A stretch of 64,000 bases of DNA from Stomoxys calcitrans. Lineage: Eukaryota; Arthropoda; Insecta; Diptera; Muscidae. The position numbers were made by a program, and so were the translations under genes. Shown here piece by piece: positions 9,215 through 21,130 of the stretch (position 1 is the stretch's first letter; the number at the start of each line of letters is the position of its first letter). The DNA lies in assembly GCF_963082655.1 (NCBI RefSeq), contig NC_081556.1, forward strand, positions 1,798,001 through 1,862,000, written 5' to 3'. A model generated the notes under the pieces. It ran no database searches. It had not been told where the DNA came from and was given only the letters and a program-made list of their open reading frames with translations.

Positions 9215-9220
9215 GTAAGT
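9215..9220 (+). other. Splice donor site GTAAGT
   Basis: GTAAGT directly follows AAG at the end of the conserved-looking coding stretch. The frame downstream degrades into AT-rich text and stops at 9293-9295, supporting splicing here. Confidence 0.85.
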
Positions 9221-10065
9221 CCAACAACAAATATAACAATAGCATATAGCAGCTTCTACAAAAAGATCCAGATGGCACAAAGGCCAATCACATGAATACA
9301 TTTAGAGGCACTATAAAGATACTCTGCTCTTATAACTGTATTTGTAAGCGCACTCATAAGCTTGTCGAGATGTGGCTATTGTTGGGATCATGGTTCATGA
9401 ATGGCAAATAAATGGCAATGTATGGCGAAAGAAAACGAAAAGAAAAAAAGTGGTGTAGTTGAAATCACCTATGGGCCTTCTAACAAATTGCCAAATTCAC
9501 TTCTAACATTATTGGGATAGGGAAAAATAAAAGTTTCTGGTGTTAGGTTGTTGACATTAAATATTGATCTGCCAAGGGAGGAGCCCTTTATTATCATTTT
9601 GTCAATTGTTATACATGGTCTTGGGGGTGTTTTTGAAAAAGTACCGATGGATAATATTTTAATGGATAACCAATTTATTAACAGAAAAACGTAGAAAACA
9701 AATTATAAGGCAGTTGTTATAGCTGTATATATTCCATGGGGAAGTAGCGATCCTATTCAAGTTCTATAGCTCGTTCCAGTCCATGTGAACAATCGTCGTC
9801 AAATATGGTGGCCATTGGCTATTTAGAGATGTTAATACTTAGTCTTGTTATATCGAGTAGTAAAGGCACACAGTGTTTAAGCAAGAGCCGGTGCCAGCCG
9901 TCCTCTCACTGAAACTCTCCACTCGATACCGCGGATTGTCCGCAACTGCGGTTGCAGGTACGGACGCGCCCCCATCTCTCAGCTAAGCTTCTCATGATAA
10001 CGATCACTATCACAGAAATCGAAGCTTCAAGTTTCAAACTGTGTGGTGCTATAGTTATCTCGTGT
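9221..10065 (+). other. Intronic DNA, no gene seen
   Basis: I see no coding exon with acceptor and donor sites. From about 9880 a GC-richer block (GGTGCCAGCCGTCCTCTC onward) looks like transposon-derived DNA of unknown family. Confidence 0.5.
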
Positions 10066-10105
10066 CGGTCGTTCGGCAGGGCCGAACTTGGAACACCCTC
10101 CACCT
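10066..10105. repeat. Hairpin-end repeat fragment (GTTCGGCAGGGCCGAAC)
   Basis: GTTCGGC...GCCGAAC followed by TTGGAACACCCTCCACCTC resembles the hairpin ends at 13142 and 45728, and the 3' hairpins at 4499 and 27665. It marks a terminus of a second DINE-like family. Confidence 0.55.
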
Positions 10106-10109
10106 CGGA

Positions 10110-11045
10110 TATATTTATTAAACCCTGCAGACCTATAAGCCTTACTAACTTTCTACTCAAAATCTGGGAACGTATTGTGGACACCAAGATAAAGAGTAGG
10201 ACATCCAGCGAACTGCTCAAATACAAACAACATGCCTATGTCAAGGGAAGGTCGGTGGAGACCGCCCTGCACGAGGTTGTGCATAAAATAGAAGATGCCA
10301 AAACTAACACTCTGGCGGTATGTATTGCCATCGAGGGGGCTTTTTACAATGTGCGGACCGACACACTGATCCAATCGTTAAACCAGTGCCGGGTGCACTC
10401 GGTCCTTAAAGACTGGATAAACCATATGCTTAGGAATAGGTGGATAAGTTGTGTGTCCCATGACATAAAGTAGCACAGGGCACGCCACAGGGGGGGCGCC
10501 ACTCCTTTGGATGAGTACCATAAATAACCTATTACGGATGCTGACTGAGGAGGGATTTGAACCCGTCTGCTACGCTGACGATGTTATAATACTTCTAAGG
10601 GGTAAGAGACTTAAGGCGATGGGAGAATGGATTGAGGATTAAGGATGGGATTATACCTCGATTATACCATCGCGGTATAATCGAGGCGACGATAGGAAAC
10701 CTGGAAGGAAGGAGATGAATCTTGAGGTCGAGTACGAGGCACTGCTGCCAGCGGCACAGTCTCGGATGGATCAATGCTAGAGGAGAGAGGGGGCCTTGGG
10801 GTTTACATTGAGAACCCAGGGACTGAGATCTGTTTTAGACTGCCTGACCGTAAAACGGTCCTGCAGGCGGAGATTCAGGCGATCACAGAATGCGTGAGGT
10901 GGTGGGGTGCGAACGCGAGGACGTCGAGTGTGAACAGCTTTACGGACAGTAAACTTGCCATAAGGGCAATAACAACCAGGACGGAAAGGCCACGAACAGT
11001 GTTGCAGTGTAAGAAGGTGATTAACGCTTTCTCTGAGAATGGAAG
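10110..11045 (+). pseudogene. LINE-B non-LTR retrotransposon, RT plus partial RNase H, broken
   Basis: RT motifs are in order: CRPISLTNFLLKIWERIVD (fingers), HAYVKGRSVETALHEVVHKI, then CIAIEGAFYNV where the family has the first catalytic Asp (CIDFEGAF in related sequence), here Ala-Ile. After a stop near 10473 the palm continues with an intact YADD at 10571-10582. After an internal deletion the RNase H part follows from 10774 (VLQAEIQAITECVRWW, FTDSKLAIRAI). The combination of RT and RNase H points to an I/LOA-type element. The 5' part (ORF1, endonuclease) is missing. The copy at 13226-16010 is inverted relative to this one. Confidence 0.85.
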
Positions 11046-11620
11046 ACATCAAATCGGGAGTTTGGCTTATATGGAAGCTATATCACATTATACACTGATT
11101 CAGAACATAATTGGGACGATCGCTGCATCTCGTAACAGAATACTGCGTGTAAAATTTCATCCCAATCGGATTATCGGGTTTGCAGCTTGTAGTGGTCCAA
11201 GACTGCTACGTAATTTCCACAGCAAATGGACAGGGAGACGGATGGGTGGATGGATAAGGCTAGATTGAATTACAATATTAAGACGATCAGGAATATATAC
11301 ACTTTATGGGATGGAAGATCACTATTTCGAGGTGTTATATTGGGTTGCCCAAAAAGTAATTGCGGATTTTTTTAAAAAAGGTAAATGCATTTTTAAAAAA
11401 ACTTAGAATAAACTTTAATCAAATATACTTTTTTTACACTTTTTTCTAAAGCAAGCTAAAAGTAACAGCTGATAACTGACAGAAGAAAGAATGCAATTGC
11501 AGAGTCACAAGCTGTGAAAAAATTTGTCAACGCCGACTATATGAAAAATCCGCAATTACTTTTTGGGCAACCCAATAAATGGAATAACAAGATAGTACAC
11601 CCCTCGTGGTGGGTATAAAA
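11046..11620 (-). mobile_element. DINE-like element fragment containing a 236-bp MITE
   Basis: Array-type words (ATCGGGAGTTTGGCTTATATGGAAGC, then AAGACGATCAGGAATATATACACTTTATGGG) and the terminus 'cccctcgtggtgggtataaa' (11601-11620) match the reverse orientation of the family. The element is interrupted by the TA-flanked MITE at 11340-11575. Confidence 0.7.
11340..11575 (+). mobile_element. 236-bp mariner-type MITE (TTGGGTTGCCC ends)
   Basis: Perfect terminal inverted repeats of at least 32 bp begin TTGGGTTGCCCAAAAAGTAA and are flanked by TA on both sides (11338-11339, 11576-11577). The interior has no ORF. A second copy of 233 bp is at 53689. Length, TA target and TIR indicate a mariner/Tc1-derived non-autonomous element. 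Confidence 0.93.
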
Positions 11621-13130
11621 AATAATTTGTTGGAATTTTAAGAGAAGAAAAAGTTCAAAATAATTGGAAAAAAACTGTTCAAAATTAAAAAAAAAAAACA
11701 ATTCAAAATTTAAACAAATGAATAAAACCAAAATTAAAAAAAGAATCTGTGCACAGTTTTAGCTCAAGAACTTAGTTTTTAAAATCTGCAGGGTGATTTC
11801 AACAGACATCTTAGATTTTTACGACGACCAAAAATTATATTCTTTTAGGGAAGAAATATAATATTTCAATGTGTTACAAACGGATTGGAAAATGATTTCG
11901 GTGCAAGGAAGCCAAACTCCATCGCAGTGGTGGGTATTAAAACAACATTGAAATTAACCCATTCACTACGAAGGGGTAGAAAAATACCCCTAGCTCGAGT
12001 TTTCCCATCTTAAGGTCGTGTTTTGGGGAAAAATTGGCTTTTTGACAAAGTTTTTGTTAAACAAATTTTAATAAAAATTTCTTCAAAATCGGACACGGGA
12101 ATTGAGGGACAAGCGATAATGGGTGAAAAAATTGCCTAACTTCACTTTCACAGAAATTTTATAGCATTCTAGCAAAACAACATTTTTTTAAAAATCGATT
12201 TTTAATGAAATTCGATTTGCTAGATTTCTGTAGAAATTTCGTTTTCATAGAAAATTCCTTAAAACCTTGACGTTTAAGAAAATTATCAACAAATTTGTTA
12301 TTTCTCTTGAATTGTGCTTGTGCCGACCACACTCCTTGTGCCGTCTTATCACAGTTTCCAAACATTTTTTAAAATGTTAAGCCTTTAGAACATATGCCAA
12401 AAGTATGCAACGACTATGTATGCCCCTCATAAAGCGTTGTGGGAGATTTTGAAAAAAACGAAGATAAATTCAAACAAAGAGAGATAGATATTGGTTTTAT
12501 TTTGTGCTTAAGCTGCAGCTATTCTGAGGCATACTTCTTCTTTAATGCATTTGTGTACTTAAACTAATACAAACAAACACACACACACACAGACGCACAC
12601 CGGAAGCACATATCGTATAGTAGACATATAACATACCCTACATGTGCACATATTTACACAAGTATGAACATATTGTTATATAATCTTCAATCTCAACAAC
12701 TTTAATGTACTCGTCCACTTCCCCTTTGATATTTGTTTGACGTACACTCAGGAAAAAATTTCGTTTGGGAGATAGGGTGATAGAAAAAAAAAAAATTTCC
12801 GTTAGTTGTTGGAATACAAAAAATACAAAAAACTATTCTTTAAGAGTCTTTGTGTGGAAAAAAATGATGTAAATATATTTTGGGAAGAAATTGGATACCT
12901 AAGAAAAAAAATGGCAAAAGTAGCTGCTGATATATTTTCCAGAAGGCTTTCTGGTTTGTTTGGCTAGAGAGATGGGATTAATAATTTGAGGTTAGGTATA
13001 AGAGAGGCTAAATGTATGCTAAAGTTTGAATCAGCTTTAGACACAAAGGTTCGAGATAAATTGTAGAAGTCGCCTGAAACACACAGTCAGTATTTGTCCA
13101 TTGTGATACCATAAAAACTTTAACAACTAA
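11621..13130 (+). other. AT-rich intronic DNA, no gene seen
   Basis: It contains many A and T runs, a short CA run near 12578-12592, and at about 13065-13110 a fragment (GTATTTGTCCATTGTGATACC) resembling the LINE-C 3' region. No credible ORF. Confidence 0.55.
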
Positions 13131-13134
13131 AAAC

Positions 13135-13225
13135 GTGTTAGGTTCGGCCGTGCCGAACTTTGGATACCCATTACCATGGATATGTTAATCATCCTATTTT
13201 ATTATAACTCCACTGCCATATCCAT
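13135..13225. repeat. Second-family hairpin-end repeat fragment
   Basis: GGTTCGGCCGTGCCGAACTT forms a hairpin, followed by TGGATACCCATTACCATGG. The downstream TTATTATAACTCCACTGCC recurs at about 1340-1358 and links this fragment to the repeat at 1320. Similar ends lie at 10066 and 45728. Confidence 0.65.
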
Positions 13226-16010
13226 AGTTATATTTAATCTGTCCCATGCCACTATAGACATATACCTAATCCAGTAATCGGCTTGTTGTGCGCCCTAAAA
13301 GCTAAAAATTAATCTCAAAAAAGAAAATTTTATGTGTGCTACTTACAAAATCCTTAATTGCTTTCCATACCACTCTCCTAAGCTGGTTCATGTCTGGTAT
13401 CGTGTCCCCACCTAAGTACCGGTGTCTGTGAGCCGCGAAAGCCGGGCAATGATATAGAAAACGCTCCAACGTCTGATCATCTTCCCCACTTGCCCTATAC
13501 ATGCCATCACTTGCCGCATTGATTTTGCATAAGTGAGCTCGTAGTCATATGTGTCCCGTTACGACACCAAAAGCCATACTGACTTCCTTTGTACTTCCTT
13601 TCAGTAATAGCCTCATCCTCTCACGATCTGGATCACCCCATGGGATTTTCGCCGTCCTACCGGCTGTTCCACAATGTAACATGCGCGTATGTCGCCCACG
13701 CCCTTAAATCGGACTACGTCGTTCGGAAAGGCTTCGGATTAACCAAGTTTATTGACGGCAGTTCTCTGGCCTTCATTGCCAAATCGTCTGCCCTTTCAAT
13801 CCCCTTATTCCGTTATGGCCCGGCCCCCAAACGATGAGGATTGTGCCATCTTCAGAGAAGGCGTTTATCTCCTTCTTACACTCCAAGACTTTTCGTGATC
13901 TTACCGTCCTGGTTGTTATGGCCCTTATGGCCATTTTAATGTCCGTAAAGATGTTCACATTCGACGTCCTCGAGTTAGTACCACACCACCTCATGCATTC
14001 CGTGATCGGAAACAGATCTCAGTCCCGGGGTTCTCAATGTAGACTCCCAGGCCCAATCTTTCCCCTAGCTTTGATCCACCCGTGTAACATGATCTTCCCG
14101 ACGGCAATACCAGGGTTCCGTCAGTCCAAGACTGTGCCGTTGGCAGCAGGGCCTCAAGTGTCGTCTCAGGTATCTGAACGGAAACCTCTTCGCTTTCTTC
14201 CAGGTTTCCTATCGTAGTCTCGATTATACCGCGATGGTATAAGCTAATCCCGTTCTCAATCCATTCTCAGATCGCCTTAAGTCTCATAGGCGCAGTGGCT
14301 GTCTCACATTTAATCTGTATGTCAATGGGTCGGACATCTAGAAAAGTGCCCAGTGACCTAGTGGGCGTGGTCCTCATGTTTTCTGAACTTGAATGTGACA
14401 CTTCCAATTAAGTTTTCTTTCCGAGATCACTCCTAAGCATTTGACCTTGTCAAATATCGAAATCGTTTTATTGAGGAAACGTGGTGCGTCAAATTGGCCC
14501 ACCTTCATCTTCCTCGTGAACCGGCATATTTCAGTCATCTCTGGGTTAACATTGTGACCCCTGGGTATAGCCAAGTCACATGCCATATTCAAGACCCTTT
14601 CGGCCCTTCTGCATAGTTGGTTCAGACCCTTTCCCCCTAAGAAGTATTATAACAGCGTCTGCATAGCAGACGCGTTCTAATCCCTCCCCAGTCAGCAACC
14701 GTAATAGGTTATTTATGGTGGTCGCCCAAAGGAATGGCGATAAAATGCTCCCCTTTCACTTTCCTACTTATATTAATGTCATGGGACCCACAATTTATCC
14801 ATCTGTTCTTTGGCATATGGTTTATCCAGTCTCTAAAGGACTCGGTCCACCCGGTACTGGATTGGATCAATGAGTCGGTCCGCACATTATTAAACGCCCA
14901 CTCGAAGTCAATGCAAACCGCCAATGTGTAGGTCTTGGCATCGAAGGATTCTTCTATTTTATGTACAACCTGGTGCAGGGCAGTCTCCACCGACCTTCCC
15001 TTGACATAGGCATGCTGTTTCTATATGAGCAGTTCGCTAGATGTTTTACTCTTTTTCATGGTTCCATGGTTTTGAGTAGAAAGGACGTAACGCTTATAGG
15101 CCTGTAGGCCTTTGATGTCGCATAACTTGCCTTGCCGGGCTTGGGTATGAACACCACCCTTGTCTCATGCCAGGCTTTCGGAGTAATTGCAAGTCATAGG
15201 CGCGCTGTGAAAATAGTGGCCGGATGAGGTGCCGGATAGTCGGCCTCCTTTTGTAGTAACGCCGGAAATATGCCATCAGGTCCGGGTGACTTAAATGGTT
15301 TGAAGCTCCTCAAGGTTTCGTTGACCATAAATTCCGTTATGATCAACCTTCGATCAACCTCAATTTTCCAATATTCCGGTGTCTCCACGAGTCCCTTCGT
15401 ATCCTGTGGAAAATTTGTTTTCATCAAAAGCCTCAAATGCCCTCCGTTGTTTCTGCTTTCATTCCCATGTCGTCTACTAACATTTCGATTGCGTCATTAA
15501 CGCTATCGACCTGGCCACAGGAAAGCTTCCAGGAGGCACGTTTTGCCTCTCTGGAAATGTTATTGTATTCATTGAGCCGTGTGTAAAACACATCCCAATA
15601 TACTTCCGATTTTTTACAACGTGCTCTATTAAAAAGTCTGTGGACCTCTTTCCCAATGTTGCGAATTTCCCCAGTCATTCAGGGCTTTTCTTGGGCTGAT
15701 TTCCTTTCTCGAAGAGAACAACTATCTACGAAAGACTCCACTAGTGCAGTCGTAATCCTATTGACATTGTCGCCAATATCTTCTATGCTTGGACAAACTA
15801 AATTATCTGGCCCAAGTCTTATCCTGAGTAGTCTTCCGAATTTTCGCCAGTTGGTTTTCAACTTATAAGGGAAGCTTATCGGATTTGGCGCTGGCCGTGC
15901 TATTCTAAACCTGATGTAGCGATGGTCTGAGAAGGAATTCTCCATGGAGTTAAAATACGTCAAATCATGGTTCGTTTGGTACACCTCCTGTGGCTTAGAT
16001 TTTTCCATTG
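13226..16010 (-). pseudogene. LINE-B non-LTR retrotransposon, endonuclease tail to 3' UTR, inactive
   Basis: Reading leftward from 16010: the end of the AP endonuclease (SDHRYIRFRIARP), a linker, RT finger motif KSPGPDGIFPALLQ (about 15260-15290), then METALHQVVHKIEESF and CIDFEWAFNNV with the first catalytic Asp present. The palm box is YADA (14654-14665) instead of YADD. RNase H follows (RWCGTNSRTSNVNIFTDIKM; VWGPGHNGIRG), then the C-terminal segment (EDDQTLERFLYHCPAF, GGDTIPDMNQLR) ending near 13302 and a 3' UTR to about 13226. Several frameshifts separate the blocks. At 2.8 kb it is the longest LINE-B piece here. The I/LOA-like class is inferred from RT plus RNase H. Confidence 0.88.
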
Positions 16011-16065
16011 TATGAAATTTTCAATCATTAAGCTCACCTCGAAAGAGAAATTAACATAATTTTTT

Positions 16066-16616
16066 TATACCCTCCACCATAGGATGGGGGTATAGTAATT
16101 TCGTCATTCTTTTTGTAACTCCTCGAAATATTCGTCTAAGACCCCATAGAGTATATATATTCTTGATCGTCATGATATTTTAAGTCGATCTAGCCATGTC
16201 CGTCCGTCCGTCCGACCGTCTGTCTGTCGAAAGCACGCTAACTTTCGAAGGAGTAAAGCCATCCGATTGAAATTTTGCACAAATACTTCTTATAAGTGTA
16301 GGTCGGTTGGGATTGTAAATGGGCCATATCGGTCCATGTTTTGTTATAGCTGCCATATAAACCGATCTGGGATCTTGACTTCTTGAGCCACTAGAGGACG
16401 CAATTCTTATCCGATTTGGCCAATTATGGTTCAAATCGGTCCATATCCTGATATAGCTGCCAAATAAACCGATCTTGGATCTTGACTTCTTGACCCATTA
16501 GAGGGCGCAATTCCTATCCGATTTGGCTGAAATTTTGCATGAGGTGTTTTGTGCTAAATATGGTTCATATCGATCCATAGCCTGATATAGCTGTCATATA
16601 AACCGATCCGGCATCT
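16066..16616 (+). mobile_element. DINE-like element, 5' half
   Basis: It starts TATACCCTCCACCATAGGAT, with GTCCGTCCGTCCGACCGTCTG at 16199-16220 and three decayed units of 'GCTGCCATATAAACCGATC' at about 16349, 16456 and 16590. It ends abruptly without the 3' hairpin. Confidence 0.8.
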
Positions 16617-18407
16617 TGTTTATTTTTAAATTTAGCCGCTAAATACTACAAATAGCAGTTTCGGCGCCAAAAATTGTTTCGTAAACATAATGCTAAAATG
16701 TTACATACCTACATATTACAATCATTCACATAAGTTTCAAATCTCTTTTCGAACACACTTAAATCGGTTTGAGTATCAAAGTAATAGCATAATTACATCC
16801 TTCTTGAACTTACAAACCATTGTGCTGCTGCTTAGTTAAGCCTATACAATTACCCTTTTTCCATAAATAAATTGAGTTGATTATAAAGTTCCATTATAGA
16901 CAGACATCTACTGTTTGGTATAATTAACCAATATTCGGTTGAGGGAACTTCTTGGGGAGCAATTAAAAGTCCACCCAATTTGTGCAACATCTGCAATTTT
17001 CTTCACTTCTGACCACTTTTGCTGAGCGTAACCACAACATCTGCCAGCCGTAGAACTTTTCTTTGGTATTGGCCATAGTCATACTCACACATCCATAGAC
17101 ACATTGAGAAGTTTAAATGTTTGTGTGTGAATGAATGTCTTACTTAACATCCTCATTATAGAGACTTGGGCTGGGACCAATTTCGTTTGAGTGGTGCATG
17201 GCGTGACCACCCGACTAACAAGCCAAGCAATGCCACATTCATTTTGTTAGCCCAGCAGCCGGCAGCCGGCATACAGTCAGCTAGCCAAATTGTGCCGTAT
17301 CAGCCTTATTGCGGTCGAAATATAAGGGCGGGTAGGAAAGTAGCCTCCCCCTCCTCCTCCTCCTCGGCTACAAACCAAGAACATCAACTATGCATCAGCA
17401 TAATGCATTAGAACAGAATTTATTATAACAACGATGAGTATTATTGTTATACAAACATTGTATGCTACAAAAACCACACACACACACACATATATGCATG
17501 TACACACAGGAAATCTATGCTGCCCATGTTCAAACTCATACGCACACAGACTATAACATATACTCATACACTCACTCATATGTGTGACTAAGTATATTTG
17601 CATCAAAATATTTGCTTGGTCATGTATGGTTGCGTGGGTTTGTGTTTGTAGTACTGTTGGCAACAATGCTTGTTGTCAAAAAATACAAAAAAAAAGAAAA
17701 CAAGAATGGAGTAAAAAGGATGCTAAAGCATCGTCTTTATCCTTATTGTCCTACTTAACCACACGAACAATGCAAAACTTGAATGGAGTACGACGTGAAT
17801 GTTTATTTTAATGATGACTTGGCACAAACCATCTTCTTCACCTCCTGCTTATAATAGCGAGCACACACACACACACACACACACCCAACACCCAAAAACA
17901 CATGGAGACAGAAATTAAAAAGGAAATGCTGCTTAAACTACTTTTGGTACCATCCCACACACCCTCTCAATCTCTCTGTTATTCATGCATGTAAATATTT
18001 CTTTTACTTACTTGCTGAGTGAGGATGAGTGTTGGCAAATAGGGAAATGATTTATGAAAAGATGCAAAATCAGCATTTGAATAATATAAGCGTCTATTTA
18101 ACTCGATAGAATTAAAGCAAATGCTCAAAAGAGATTTTTGTGAAAGAAATATTGGGTGTGGACAGACACAAGTACACTGGCTAATTTCAACAAAATTCAT
18201 AGAATTTAAGTAGGGCAAGGTGACATGTGGACATGTAAATTAAGCCAAATTTATTTATATTTAAATTTCCCACCAATATCCTATTAAGAAATGAGTTATA
18301 TCCGATTAAAATTTTTAACTCAATTATAAGGGACCTTCCCTCCTTTCCTACTCTTCGTAGAAAAATTTAGCTTGGCTAAGATTTCACAAAAGTCATGGAC
18401 AATTTGT
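16617..18407 (+). other. Repeat-poor intronic DNA, no gene seen
   Basis: Mostly single-copy-looking sequence with CA runs (17476-17490, 17862-17884) and a TCC-rich stretch near 17346-17366. The ORF at 17166-17411 lacks domain signal. No exon could be supported. Confidence 0.55.
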
Positions 18408-18500
18408 ATACCCTTCAACATAGTATATTAATTTGGTCATTCGTTTTGTAACACATCGAAATATTGATATGAGACCCAACTAAGCATATACATTAGAGTG
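18408..18500 (+). repeat. DINE-like left-end fragment
   Basis: TATACCCTTCAACATAGTAT followed by TTTGGTCATTCGTTTTGTAAC and ATCGAAATATTGATATGAGACCC is a diverged left end of the family seen at 3262. Confidence 0.65.
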
Positions 18501-19004
18501 TCCCAAAAACAAAAAGGAAGCATACCCTCCATGTTTTTTCCCTTTGATCCCAATAAGCAAAATACGATATATTATGGCGATTGGTTAATGATAACCAGTG
18601 CCAACACAAGGTCCAAAGTTGTATGTAGTGCTTTTTAAGGAATTTAATTGAGTATTTTAGATCCATGCATGAAATTGGTAAACTAAGTATACATTGATGT
18701 TGAATTTATTACAGAACCACAAACTGTAAACTGCACCACAACTGTGGCTGTGATAAAATGTGTAGTTTGATTCAGAAATTCCAGCCGATTCGGATAAGCC
18801 ATGTCTGTCTGTCCGCATATCCTTTCTGTGCTGATAGTCCGTCCGTCGTTTTTTTGTAATTAAGGTGGAGATCGCATTTGTTATCCAATCATCACGACCA
18901 TTTGCATATATCACATTTCAGCTCAAAGACAAACCGGTTCAGATTTTGATATAGCTCCCATATATAATAAAATTCGCCCGATTTACACGTAAGCCAGTAA
19001 ATAC
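18501..19004 (+). other. Non-coding DNA with decayed array-element pieces
   Basis: No gene. At 18925-18985 the words CGGTTCAGATTTTGATATAGC and TCCCATATATAATAAAATTCGCCCGA are array-type remnants. Confidence 0.5.
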
Positions 19005-19500
19005 TAAAACTTAACCTCGGAATAGAAAATCTAAGTTAGGAATTACAAAATCCTTCATTGTTTTCTTCAGCACGCCCCTAAGTTGTTTTATGTGTGGTAT
19101 GATTTCCTCATCCAGGTACCAGTGTCTGTCTGTTAGCCGCGAAAGTAGGGCAATGAAATAGGAAACGCTCCAACGTCGCATATTATTCCACACATGCCCT
19201 ACACATGCTATCACTTGCCGTGTCGATTTTGCAAAAGTGATCTCTTAGCCCTAGGTGTTCCGTTATGATACCGAAAACTATACTGACCTTCTTACTTCCT
19301 TTCAGTAATAGCCTCGTCTTCTCATGAACCGGATCTCCCCATAGGATTTTCGCCGTCCTACCAACTATTTCGCTGTTCCACAGTATTACATGCGAGTTCG
19401 TCGACCACGACCCTTAGCTCAGACTGCGTCGACCCAAAAGGCTTCGGGTTAACCAAGTTTATTGACGGCAGTCCTCTGGTTTTCAGTGCCAAATCGTCTG
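19005..19500 (-). pseudogene. LINE-B C-terminal fragment
   Basis: The reverse strand encodes a decayed version of the C-terminal block (HWYLDEEIIPHIKQLRGVLKKTMKDFV) and preceding sequence matching 13302-13780 by eye (ACCAAGTTTATTGACGGCAG is shared). It stops at about 19500, where array units begin. Confidence 0.75.
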
Positions 19501-19800
19501 CTAAATGGGATATATCGGTCCATGTTTTGGTGTAGGTGCCAATAAACCTTGGATCTCGACTTCTTTAAGCTTAAGAGGGCGCAATTTTTATCCTATTTGG
19601 CTGAAATTTTGGATGAGGTGTTTTGTTTTGATTTGGACCAAGTATGCTCCAAGTCGATCCATAACCTGATATAGCTGCCATATAAGGCGATGCTCAGAAT
19701 TGACTTCCTGAGCCTCTAGAAGGTGCAATTACCACCCGATTTGGCTGAAATTTTGCTACGACATCCAACAGTCCTGCCAAGTATGGCAAAAATTGTTCCA
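19501..19800 (+). repeat. DINE-like array units (about two)
   Basis: Two decayed units with CGGTCCATGTTTTGGTGTAG and ATAACCTGATATAGCTGCCA, plus the GAGGGCGCAATTTTTATCC-type module, match the 3262-4522 array. Confidence 0.75.
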
Positions 19801-20125
19801 TAGGTTAGGGTTTAGGTTAGTTTTAAGTGGCAGTCGACCATGAGACTCACACAGACGTTTTCGTCCATTGTGATACCACAGGAACAGGATAATGAAAATC
19901 CCAGAAGGTTTCTTTCTACCGTTGAACCATCCAGATCGCTCTAAAAAAAGCCCAACAACTTGGGAATGTTCACATCTACTAAATCAGCCAAGTTCTCAAA
20001 GAAATGATAACCTAAAGTTGAACTCCTTCTGACTGCCAGTGTCGGACATACACACAGCAGATGTTCTATAGTCTATTCTTCCTCAACGTGCTTATAGCTT
20101 CGGCAAAATTATAGCCACCGACAGC
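19801..20125 (-). pseudogene. LINE-C 3' end fragment
   Basis: The reverse complement matches the 3' end of the LINE-C copy at 37200-37480 (TTGAGAACTTG, GATGTGAACAT, TGGATGGTTCAACGG, CCTGTGGTATCACAATGGA). It ends at 19801 with TTAGG/TTTAGG units, the counterpart of the CCTAA tail there. Confidence 0.8.
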
Positions 20126-20520
20126 AATGTGGTAGACCTCTTCAAGTCTAGATTAGGCCACATCATTTTGGAATGCTATCAAACATTCGATTACAGGTTT
20201 TGGCAAACATCGCATTCCATCTTCATGTCCAGCACATCAAGAGCCTGTGAGTATTCGACATCTACACCGTTGATAGATATTGAGATATTGATGATTGTAA
20301 AGTGTCACTAAATCGTTTGTGGGACAACAAACACCACTGCGTCTTGCATGCATTAAAATCGAATCTATTCATTTGACCCCACGCAGAAATGGCAAGCAAA
20401 TCTCGGCAGATTTGAACCAGTAGAATGGATTTCAAGTTGGATCCAATAGATCGTCAGTGAAAATAAGAAGAAGAGAGTTAGAATGAACAGAGTCTTGCGG
20501 TACTTCTGCGGTCAATCTAT
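20126..20520 (-). pseudogene. LINE-D RT fragment
   Basis: The + strand words GATCGTCAGTGAAAATAAGA, ATATTGATGATTGTAAAGTG and GCGTCTTGCATGCATTAAAA parallel those of the LINE-D copy at 51520-51860. It represents RT palm sequence on the reverse strand. No open frame remains. Confidence 0.65.
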
Positions 20521-20524
20521 ATTC

Positions 20525-21130
20525 GTCAGATAAAAACCTATCTTCAACAACTCATGACCAACGCAAACGTTGTATTTTGATGCGTTTAACTATGCTATCG
20601 TCATTTTACAGCTCATGATTCATACGACGCCTATATTCTCCATTTACGCAAACTGGTTCATATAGTTTACGAAGGATTTTTCTCTGAAACACTCCAAGTA
20701 CTGCCTCATCTGCTTTTGCTAATATCCATGCTTCAGAACCATATAACAGCACGGGTAGTATCCCATGACAATCCCATGGCTGCCGGTTGTACGTACCGGA
20801 TTGTCCAGATGAATTCCTTCATGGGCAAGGACTGCCGCATCAGTGTACAAAACATTCCTACAACAACACATTCGTACAACAACGATGATAATGGTCGGTA
20901 ATTCGCAGGGTTGGTTGGCTCGCCCTTCTTGGGGATAGGGTGCAAGTTCGCAGTCTTTCAACGCGCCGGGAAAACACCTTCAGGGTAAGCAAGTTTCAAA
21001 ACATTGCTTAAAGGACGAGCGAGCGCCGAAGAACACTTGCATAGAACAAGTGATGATATGCCTTCCTGGCCTGGGGATTCATTTACGTCGAGATCCGCAA
21101 CAACCCTTTGACTCCACGAGTCAGAAAATT
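20525..21130 (-). pseudogene. LINE-E RT fragments, interrupted by a short LINE-A-derived element
   Basis: Reverse-strand text has IPKKGEPTNPANYRPLS (about 20880-20940), the typical first RT motif. Left of the insertion lies the post-RT block (YGSEAWILAKADEAVLGVFQ-like, about 20640-20755). The two parts are not contiguous in a normal element, so an internal deletion has removed most of the RT. The family is not resolved. Confidence 0.65.
20764..20880 (+). mobile_element. Short LINE-A-derived (SIDER-like) element
   Basis: It begins CCATGGCTGCCGGTTGTACG and runs through TACCGGATTG, GGACTGCCGCATCAGTGTAC to a CTACAACAACA tail. The same order of blocks is found, reversed, at 38488-38590. The head resembles the LINE-A head at 26515-26560 and the tail resembles the LINE-A 3' end. 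It has no ORF. Confidence 0.65.
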
